Below, piece after piece: positions 38,699-47,800 of a stretch of 64,000 bases of DNA (position 1 is the stretch's first letter; every line of letters starts with the position of its first letter). Location of the stretch: NCBI RefSeq assembly GCF_030936135.1, contig NC_082600.1, forward strand, positions 3,658,001-3,722,000, written 5' to 3'. The DNA is from Gavia stellata. Lineage: Eukaryota; Chordata; Aves; Gaviiformes; Gaviidae. Made by a program: the position numbers and the translations under genes. The notes below the pieces were generated by a model, which was not told the origin of the DNA, did not search any database, and saw nothing but the letters and a program-made list of their open reading frames with translations.

Positions 38699-38990
38699 CC
38701 GGCGCGGCTGCCGGTGCCTCCGGGCGCGGCGGAGCGGAGCGGAGCGTTGCGGAGGGGAGCGGGGCCGGGGGAGGTGCTGCGTTCAAATGCGGCGGCGTTT
38801 ATTGGGCCGCGGCTCGGGGGCGGCCCCGGGGGTGCGGGGCGGCCCCGGGGCGGGGGCGACCGGCGGCCTTTGTGCGGCGGGGCCCCGCTGGCACCGCCCG
38901 GGCCCGCCCCCCGCCTGGCACCAGCGGCGTCCCGCACCACGGGGGACAGCTGCGTGGGGTCCCCCACGCTGGCCCGCGCCCCTGGTAGCA
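38699..38990 (-). promoter_or_regulatory. NIN: Probable NIN promoter and non-coding first exon in a CpG island
   Basis: GC-rich, CpG-dense sequence. On the minus strand a strong donor (gccgg followed by gtgagcccg, exon end at 38699) would close a short ATG-less leader that splices to the 5'UTR of coding exon 1. Upstream on the same strand are a CCAAT box (38805-38801) and a TTTGAA motif (38787-38782), so a start near 38,760 is plausible. CpG density stays high to about 38,150 inside intron 1. No transcript evidence is available, so exon and start site are inferred. Confidence 0.5.
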
Positions 38991-40320
38991 CCACCGAGGT
39001 CCCCGCTGTGCTGCCCCCCGGGTGGCATCACCTCGGTTCCCACCATCCCGCAGCCCAGGGTGGCATCGCCCCGGCTCCCCACTGTCCTGTCCCCTGGGTG
39101 GCATCACTTTGGTCCCCGTCATCCCACACCCCAGGGTGGCATCACCCTGGCTCCCCGCTGTCCTGCACCCCAGGGTGGCATCACCCCGGCTCCCCACTGT
39201 CCTGTCCCCCAGCTGGCATCACCTCGGTTCCCACCATCCCGCGCTCCAGGGTGGCATCACCCCAGCTCCCCGCTGTCCTGCACCCCAGGGTGGCATCACT
39301 GCGGCTCCCCACTGTCCTGCACCCCAGGGTGGCATCACCCCGGCTCCCCACTGTCCTGTCCCCCAGCTGGCATCACCTCGGTTCCCACCATCCCGCACTC
39401 CAGGGTGGTATCACCCTGGCTCCCTGCTGTCCTGCACCCCAGGGTGGCATCACCGCGGCTCCCCACTCTCCTGTCCCCTGGGTGGCATCACTTTGGTTCC
39501 CGTCATCCCACACCCCTGGGTGGCATCACCCTGGCTCCCCGCTGTCCTGTCCCCCGGGTGGCATCACTTTGGTTCCCGTCATCCCACACCCCTGGGTGGC
39601 ATCACCCTGGCTCCCCACTGTCCTGTCCCCCGGGTGGCATCACTTTGGTTCCTGTCATCCCACACCCCTGGGTGTCATCACCCCAGCTCCCCACTGTCCT
39701 GCACCCCAGAGTGGCATCACCCCGGCTCCCCACTGTCCTGTCCCCTGGGTGGCATCACTTTGGTTCCCATCATCCCACACCCCAGGGTGGCATCACCCTG
39801 GCTCCCCGCTGTCCTGTCCCCCGAGTGGCATCACTTTGGTTCCTGTCATCCCACACCCCTGGGTGTCATCACCCCAGCTCCCCGCTGTCCTGCACCCCAG
39901 AGTGGCATCACCCCGGCTCCCCACTGTCCTGTCCCCTGGGTGGCACCACTTTGGTTCCCGTCATCCCACACCCCAGGGTGGCATCACCCTGGCTCCCCGC
40001 TGTCCTGTCCCCCGAGTGGCATCACTTTGGTTCCTGTCATCCCACACCCCTGGGTGTCATCACCCCAGCTCCCCGCTGTCCTGCACCCCAGAGTGGCATC
40101 ACCCCGGCTCCCCACTGTCCTGTCCCCTGGGTGGCACCACTTTGGTTCCCGTCATCCCACACCCCAGGGTGGCATCACCCCAGCTCCCCACTGTCCTGTC
40201 CCCTGGGTGGCATCACTTTGGTTCCCGTCATCCCACACCCCTGGGTGGCATCACCCTGGCTCCCCACTGTCCTGCACCCCTGGGTGGCATCACCCTGGCT
40301 CCCCACTGTCCTGCACCCTT
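38986..40320. repeat. 38-39-bp GC-rich minisatellite, about 35 copies, upstream of NIN
   Basis: Tandem monomers begin tggcatcac and alternate between a ctccccactgtcctg type and a cccgtcatcccaca type. Most are 38 bp, and those ending in caccccag are 39 bp. In the right half a five-monomer, 191-bp higher-order unit recurs, marked by tgtcatcacccc at 39673, 39864 and 40055. Because the period is not a multiple of three and the unit has almost no stops, all three forward frames stay open for 550-699 codons. These are artefacts, not genes. The array starts about 0.2 kb upstream of the inferred NIN start site. Confidence 0.95.
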
Positions 40321-43300
40321 GGGGACATGGCCCTGCAGCTCCTCATTGGCCCAAAAAACCTATGGCACGTCACCTGGGCTGCCCCATGCCTGAAGGTCCC
40401 GGCACGTCACCCCACTGTCCCCCACCCCGGGGACATGGCACCCCGGCTCCCTGCCATCCCGGGGCCTGCGGGGTCAGCACCCCCCCCCCCCGTGTCTCCT
40501 TGTGTCGCCGTGATGCGGGGGCTACGCTGGCACCCAGCCCCTCCACTCACCCCAGCACCCACGGTGGTGCAGCACACCGACCCGCCTGTGCCCCCCACTT
40601 ACTTTGGGGGGGGCACAACTGGGGACAACCCTCTGCCCCATGAACCATCCCGTGGGGGGGCTCCGGGGCGCTGACACACCGTCCACAGGCACCAGCAAAA
40701 CTCGAACCCTTATTTAAACCTCGGCAGCCTTCATTAGAGGCCGGAGCTCAGCGCCAGCAGGCACAGGCTGAGTGGCCGGGAGCCGGCAGTCCCCAAGGAT
40801 TGTGGCTTGTGGATTCTCTGGTGGCTAATAAACGTTCCAACTCACACTGCAGTCTGCTCTCGCACAATTGCATGGGCTTATTTTGCTGCTTTTTTTGCGA
40901 AAACGCTAGGGACGTAATAACTTTTAAGCCCTCTTCCCTTTTTTAAGACTGCTCTGAAATCGGTCTGCAGGTTCAAAATATTTACAGGGGAGGAGCAAGG
41001 GAAACACAAAAGCCTCGCAGCCAGATGCACGGACGCGCAGCGGGTTGCATAAGCCTTGCTTCGATAGGAAACCAGGCTTCAAACCCCAACGAGATCCTGC
41101 AGCGGAGATACGGGCCGGTTTGCCAGGCGGTCCCACCGGCTGTGACGGGGACACCCGGGACACCACACGTGAGCTAAAAAGTGTGATAAAATATTTAGCC
41201 CGCTGCAGCAGCTGGGGTAGCACCCGCTCGGCATGTCACTGCCTGCTGCCACCGTGCCAGCGCTGGGGTCGTGGCAGAGCTGAGAGGGTCCCCGTGTGTC
41301 AAGGAAAGCTCTGCCCAGGGACGGGGCCGCGTCCCCGCAACGACGGAGGCGAGGAAAGGTGACTTCGAAGGGAAGGGGGCCTTGGCGAGAGGCTTTGCTG
41401 GACAGATGTTAGCAGCCACGGCTTTGTGCCGGGGGAGGGCTTTTTGTTTTGGTTTTTAACATTTGCCATTTTTCTCCGACGCTTTCTTCTGCCCTGACAC
41501 TTGCTGAGGGTTTTTCTTTCTCTCTCTCTTTCCACATTTGCTTTTTCATCCCCGGTTCAAACACTTCTTCACCACGTATTATGCCGAAGTTGAAACCATC
41601 TGGTGCTTTGTTTTGTTGCGAGCCCGGCGAGTGCCAGGACCTTTATCCCCCTCACCCTCCTCCTCGCCGCGACAGCGCCGGTGCCTCGCTAATCCAAGAG
41701 ACAGCCCCGAAGAATCTCCGCCGTCACCCAACAAAGCGACTCGCCACACGTTCGCATGCCTGCAGCCGGATGGGCGATGGGGACAGGCAGCACGCTCGGT
41801 GTCCCCGCGTCCCCAGCCAGCCCACGGGGATGCGCAGACCCCGGGCTTGGCAGTGCCGGGCTGCATCGCTGCAGTGCGAATTCCTGACTCATTTTTAGGA
41901 CCGGCTGTCAGCAAAGGCATCCTGGTTTTATTTTTTTCCTCCTTTTTCCCACAGGAGGAAAGCATGTTTCTAGGAGCCACGGAGCCCCGCCAGACATAGA
42001 CCCCGCCAGCCTATTTTCGGACCCCCTTTCCAGCAAGCAGCTGCATTTGAGGATGGCATTCGCAGCGAGCGCCTTCCCAGCGAGCTTGGCGGAAGGAAAC
42101 CTCCGCTCGCCCGCGCCATCACGTGTGACACACACCAAAAAAAAAAAAGGGGGCACGTGGGAAAATCCGGGACTGCTGGACGTGAGCTGCCTCCCACGGC
42201 CGGGCCGGACCCAGCGCCATGGCCGAGCTCGGGGGCTGGCACGGAGCCACCCGAAAACGGGGTCAGCGGCCACGGGCGCCTGCGCAGGCGGCGGGTGACC
42301 CCTCTGCGAGGCCGTGGGCACCCAGTCCCTGCAGAAACACCCTCCCACCATGGCTCTCGCTGCCCCGTCACGCTTTCCTTCCCATTTCCCCTGCACAATG
42401 GGGTGCTTTGTTCTGCTGGGGCGAGGAAAGGTCCGGCCGCGGCCCGGGGAGCTGGGGGGGAGCCGAGAGCCGCTCCTGCCTTCCGGGGGTCTCCTCCCGC
42501 TGCGCCGTGCTGGGAGAGACACCCTTCACCCCAGCCTCCCGCTGGGCCAGGGGAAAGCAAGGCCGTAAAAGAGGAAAAAAAAATAGCAAACAAAAAAGCT
42601 ACGAAGCTATCAGCAAAAAATAAACAAAGGGGGTATTTAGGAAAAGACGCCGTAGGAAAAACCAGCCGGAAACCTCCCAGTCTCACAGCCGGTGCGGGGA
42701 GAAGTTTGGAATGAAATAAGCCCAAACTTGGATTTTTTTTGCATAAAACAATGGCGAGCTGTGCTAAGCCGCAGCGGTGTCGCGCCTCCGTGGCTGCGGC
42801 TCGTTGCTGCCATCGCACGTCCAGCCCCCGCTGTACAAGTCGCATTTCCACCAGCGCTACTTGGGCCTGATCCTGCACCCCCCTCCGGCTGCTGCAGGAG
42901 GCTGTGCTGGCCCCCCTCCACCACAGGATTTTCCCCCGGCCCGGGAGACCCTCACGTTTGCCATGCCACCTCCTTATTGCAAGAAGTATTTGCCCGGCTG
43001 CTCCATCCTGGCGCGCACACCGCGTTGCCGAAGCATCTGCCATAACTCTGTGCCGATCCCCTCTGGCTCTCGCTGCCGAATAAAGCCCCTCCAGGCAGCG
43101 CTGGCCGTGCTCTACCCATCCCTGTGGGCAGCAAAACAGCGGTGCTGGGGACCATTTCTCCCATCATTTTCATGGCAACGCGATGCCACGTGCCCCAGCT
43201 GCAGCTCCAGCACCCACTGGGAACTGGGAAAAATTGGGAGTGGAAGGAAAAAGCTCTTGTGTGCAAAACCAGCCAGATCTGCCGGTTGCTTCCGCTGCCT

Positions 43301-44229
43301 TCCTGCCCCGGTGGCACGGGAAGAGCAGCTTGTGAGTGGCTTGTGCCACCTTATTGCAACATCCGCTGACGGGGAACATGCACCCACCTGCCCACGGCCC
43401 CGGTGGCCCCGGTTTGACCGGACCTGTTTGTCTTTGGATTTGCATTCAGGACTTGGAGCAGACTGCGTCCGCATAAACCGCGCCGATTCACGTAGCCGCA
43501 CAGGAGCACCCCGCCAAGCCCCCCGCCAGACACCCACCACGGGTGCTGGCGGGGTGCAGGGCCACGTGCCCAGCTCCTGCCTTGTCCCAGCAGCTTGTCC
43601 CACTGTCACGTCCTGCCTTGCCTGGCCCTGGAGCTCGGCTAAAATCGCAGGAGCTCAGGAAGAGCAGTGCAGGTCTTACCTCGGAGGGCAGGTGAAATAA
43701 GAGCAGCTTGAAACGGCAGCGTGGGCTGGTGGCTGCTCTGCAGAAAGGGTTCGCCCCCGGCCCTCCCGTAGCGTATTCAATGAAGCCCTCTCAGTTGCGG
43801 GCCGCATTGGCAGGCACGGCGATGCCGGCGATGGCCCAGCCGTGTGTGCCCGCATCCAGGCAGCGCATCCTCCTGTGCCTGGCGGAGTTTCTTGGGGTAT
43901 ACCGGTGAAACAGGGGCATTTCTTTCCCGGTGGGAAGTTTCAGCCCGCAAAGTTTGGGCTGCCTCAGCCTACCAGAGCCGCAGGCGGGAGTCGCAGCTGA
44001 GAGGGGAAGCAGCAGCAGGTTTCTACCCTTCCAGCCGAAGCCAAGGGACAGCCTCTGCCGGTGGGGAGTCGGGCTGAGACACCAACTTTGGGTTGAAACC
44101 TTTTTCTTTTAATTTTGGGAATTTTGGGGTTTCTTTTTTTTTTTTTTTAACCTGGAAGCTTTCCCTGTGCGCTCATGGCAATCAGCCCACGGCAAGGCTG
44201 ATTGTCCCAGCATGTCACCTTGCTGCCAG
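40321..44229. other. Intergenic region between NIN and ABHD12B
   Basis: About 3.9 kb without a recognisable gene. It holds C and A homopolymers, GC-rich patches, and an isolated plus-strand AATAAA near 40,828. A 357-codon minus-strand open frame at 41970-43043 has low-complexity composition, no recognisable domain and no convincing splice context, so it is not called as a gene. Confidence 0.5.
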
Positions 44230-44706
44230 CCCCGTGCTCTCCCCGGGCCGGCCCTCGGGGACAGCGGGCTGCAGCCCTTGTAGACCCCCCTCCCCGCCCC
44301 AGCCCCCGGGGAGGGCCGCGGCCGCATTTGGGGCATTTTCGCCCTACTCCAGGACCGCTGCCAAAGCGCCCGGGGAGGCGGCTCCCCGGCGGTGCCGCCC
44401 CGAAGCTGCCGGCCCCGCAGCGCGGAGCCCCGGCTCGGCCCCGCCACCGGCACCCGCGGCCCGGGGAGGGCGCGGCGGCACCACGTGGGCGGGCCCCCGG
44501 CTCCAAGGGGCGGGGAGAGGGCGTGGCTTGGTGCGGAGGGCGTGGCCTGCTGGCAGGAGGGCGGCAGCGAGCGGCGGGCCGTGCTTTGGCGTGGGCGGGG
44601 TCTGGCGGCGTGGGCGGGGCCTGGCGGCGGGGGCGGGGCCTGGCGGCGAGGGCGGGGTTTGGCGGCGCGGGCGGGCGCGGCGGCGGCGCGGGCAGTCGGC
44701 GGGGCG
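44230..44706 (+). promoter_or_regulatory. ABHD12B: ABHD12B CpG-island promoter with 19-bp-spaced GC boxes
   Basis: CpG-dense sequence directly upstream of the start codon. Five GC boxes (gggcgggg, the last gggcgggc) start at 44593, 44612, 44631, 44650 and about 44669, an exact 19-bp step. A palindromic E-box CACGTG lies at 44482-44487. No TATA box is evident, as usual for Sp1-driven CpG-island promoters. The start site is inferred to lie between the array and the ATG at 44707. Confidence 0.65.
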
Positions 44707-44801
44707 ATGCGGCGGCGCGGCGAGCGGGGCGGCGGCGGCGGTGGCGGCGGCGACGACAGCGCCCGGGCCGAGGGCAGGGCCGGCGCGGCCCGGCAGGAGC
44801 G
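44707..44801 (+). CDS. ABHD12B: ABHD12B exon 1, coding part (M1-E31, R32 split)
   Basis: The first in-frame ATG (gcgATGc) is followed by MRRRGER, an eight-glycine tract from a GGC repeat, and an Ala/Arg-rich stretch, ending at a gtgagtacc donor. This head does not resemble the human ABHD12B N terminus. The GGC tract may vary in length. The start is less certain than the rest because no conserved residues lie in this exon. Confidence 0.75.
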
Positions 44802-47800
44802 GTGAGTACCCGGCGCGGAGCGGGCAGCCTCGGCTGCCGGGCCGGCGTGGGGGCGCTGCCGGGCGCCCGGCCGCGGCTCGGGGCCGGGCAACGCCGCGCC
44901 GCGCTCCACGGGACCGTGTCCCCGTCCCCGGGCGGTGTTTCTCCGCCGTGTCCCCCTGTTCCCTACCGTGGCCATGCTCTGTGCCCCGGCCGTGTCCTCT
45001 GCCGCGTCTCCTGCGGGCATGTGCCAGCGCTGTGTCCCCTGTGCCGCAGGTCTGTCCCCGTGCCGTGGCCGTGCTCCTGTGTCCCCACGCCACCGCCTTG
45101 TCACCTTGCTGTGGCCATGACCCCATGTGTGTCCCCCCGGCCATGGCTGTGCCACCCTGCCACAGCCATGATCCTGTACCAGGGTCATGTCCCCATGTCA
45201 CCCTGCCATGGCTGTGATCCTGTACCATGGCCATGTCCCCATGTCACCCTGCCACGGCCATGATCCCGTACCGTGGCCATGCCCCACCATGTCACCCTGC
45301 CACGGCTGTGATCCTATACCACGACCATGTCCCCATGTCACCCTGCCACGGCCATGATCCCGTACCGTGGCCATGCCCCACCATGTCACCCTGCCATGGC
45401 TGTGATCCTATACCACGACCATGTCCCCATGTCACCCTGCCACAGCATGATCCTGTACCGTGGCCATGCCCTCCCATGTCACCCTGCCACGGCTGTTATC
45501 CTATACCACGACCATGTCCCCATGTCACCCTGCCACAGCATGATCCTGTACCGTGGCCATGCCCCCCCATGTCACCCTGCCACGGCTGTGATCCTGTACC
45601 ATGGCCATGTCCCCATGTCATCCTGCCACGACCGTGATCCCATACCGTGGCCATGTCCCCATGTCACCCTGCCACAACTGTGATCCCATACCGTGGCCAT
45701 GCCCCCCTGCCATCACGATGCCATGCTGTGGCTGTGTCCCCATGTCACCTTGCTGGCCCCATGATGCCATGTGGTGGCTGGTTGCCATACCAGCTCTCAG
45801 AGGTGCCCCTCGGTGGGCACGTCCCCCTGCCCCGGTGCGGACCCGTCAGTTCCCAGCTGCAGCAGGTGTTGTGCAAGGGCGGGTGTGAGCGCTCGCCCCT
45901 GCACTTGAGTATTAGGTGTAGACCAAGAGCAGCACTTAATAATCAGCCACAGTGACTGCGAGGGCATTGCTGGCCCATTGCTGCCAGCGTACAGTGGGAC
46001 TGCTCAGACCAAAGTTTCAGGGGACAATTGGGTTTTGAGGAGCTCCCCATGGCTCCAGCACAGCTCATGCCACCCTGTACCCTCCCAGGAAGGGTGCCTG
46101 TGCCCAGGGGACCATGCCACCTTGTCCTGGCATCCCCTTTGCAACCCTTTCTCAGCATCTTGCAGCACTCCCCAGGGCAGGCAATGGACTAAATCCGCTT
46201 CTGCAGGAGTGACCGTGACCCCGGGCCTGCGCTGGCAAGGAGTGAGCTGTGCTTGGACGCCTGTCAGAAACCTCTGCCCTTAATCTCCCAGCGCCCGGAC
46301 TAGTTTCCCCATGGCCTAGCACCGTCAGCCCACGAGAGACATTGATGCCGGGCAGTCTGCAGCTCTTGGCATTCCCTTCCCTCTCGGAGGCTGGGGCTGG
46401 CAGGCAGCTCGCTGCAGAGGGCACGGCGCGGGGCGACTGGATGCCTCCCCCAGCCCTTCGGGGCAGGACGCTGTCGGAGGCGGTCACGCTCCCCACCCTG
46501 TGCTGGTGGCACTGGGGGACACTGCTCTGGGGACTGGTTTCTCCCGCGGTGCTGTGGGCTCCCTGAGCCCCTTTCCCAGCTTTCCTCCTTGTCCCTGGAG
46601 AATTGCAGAGGCTCTCGGTGCCGGGCTTGGGGGACACCTCCATGACCGTGTCTCACCAGCCACGACTCGGGGTGTTGCCCCAGAGTATCAGTCGCTCCTT
46701 ATTGCTGGTTTGGCTTGCAGCTCCTGGCCCTGGCATGTGCCCTGCCCTTCCTGCCTGCCTCTGTCCCGTGGGAGGCTGCGGGGGACCGGATCGTGGCCTC
46801 TCATGTTGCTGTGTCACGGTGGGGCTGCTCCGACACCTCGGCTCCATCCCCAAAAGCCAAACACAACCCTGGCTTGGGGAACCGGTTCCCAGTCCCAGGG
46901 GGGACACAAACTGCAGCTTCAGACCCTTGCGGGGCAAAAGCCGCTGTATCCAACCATCACGGCTGGGGTTGGGGACGGGGACCCCGCTCTGCTGTGCCCC
47001 AAAGCCTTTAGGGCGGGAGGGGATGTGCTAACGAGGTGCTTTCCTTGCAGGGGCCGGCTGGCCTGGTGCCCCCGGCTGCGCACCCTCCTCCTGGACCTGC
47101 TCCTCATCTACATCTCCGTGCCCTTCCTCATCCGCCTCTTCCCCTTCGTGCTCACCAAAGCTGTCTTCCTGAACTTCTGTGAGTGCCCTGGGGCTGTCCC
47201 AACCGGGAGAACCCCCCTCCAGGGATTCAGCAGGCAGGGGGCTGGGGGGGGTGTCCCCAAAACGTGGGTGGGACCGCACGCAGTGCCTGGGTGGCAGCGG
47301 GACAGCACCCATCCAAACCGCCCCCCTTGCCGCCGTGGACTTGCAGAGGAGGTATGGAGGGACCTTTCCCGTTGGCGCCTCGTGTTTTGCAAGCTGTAAT
47401 AACGCCGTGCCACCGACCCTATTTACTGCCTAAAGTTGCAACACATCTGGGCACACACATCGTCGGCGGGGCTAGAAATCCGGGCGGGAGGAGGTGGCAG
47501 AGGGCTGTGCTCGCCTACCTGCTCCCCAAGCCGGCCATAGCCCGGCCCTTGGCTTCTGGGCAAATTATTTAAAAAACATGGTGCTTTGGAAAATGTGCAA
47601 AAGCATCTGGGTAGGATGGTTCCTGGGTTGCCCGTGTGACGGCTGTGATTTCTCCATCAGTGGCCTTCCCCTTCTTCGTGGACCTTCGGCGGCCGGAGCT
47701 GCTGCTGAACAACACCGTCAGCCTGTACCTCACCACCGAGCCGGGTGTCACGGTCGGCATCTGGTGAGCGGGGCAGCCCCGGCACCCCGGGTGGGCTGTG

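Noticed and set aside
37878-38988. 300-316-codon frames on both strands across the NIN CpG island
   Set aside because: Overlapping opposite-strand frames in CpG-island DNA. Composition is Pro/Ala/Arg/Gly-rich without conserved motifs.
38544-40674. Three overlapping plus-strand open frames of 550-699 codons
   Set aside because: They are the 38-bp minisatellite read in all three frames. The proteins are the same repeat shifted, with no domain and no splice or start context.
41970-43043. 357-codon minus-strand open frame between NIN and ABHD12B
   Set aside because: Low-complexity Ala/Gly/Arg/Pro composition in GC-rich DNA, no recognisable domain, and equally long frames on the other strand.
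44093-45217. 350-374-codon frames over ABHD12B exon 1 on both strands
   Set aside because: They read through the promoter, the exon 1 donor and the intron. Only the 95-nt exon 1 part is supported by splicing to exon 2.
45227-45888. Plus-strand open frames rich in Cys, His and Pro in ABHD12B intron 1
   Set aside because: Translations of the 46-48-bp minisatellite. The [10 protein letters not shown]-like pattern mimics a metal-binding repeat but recurs in several frames.
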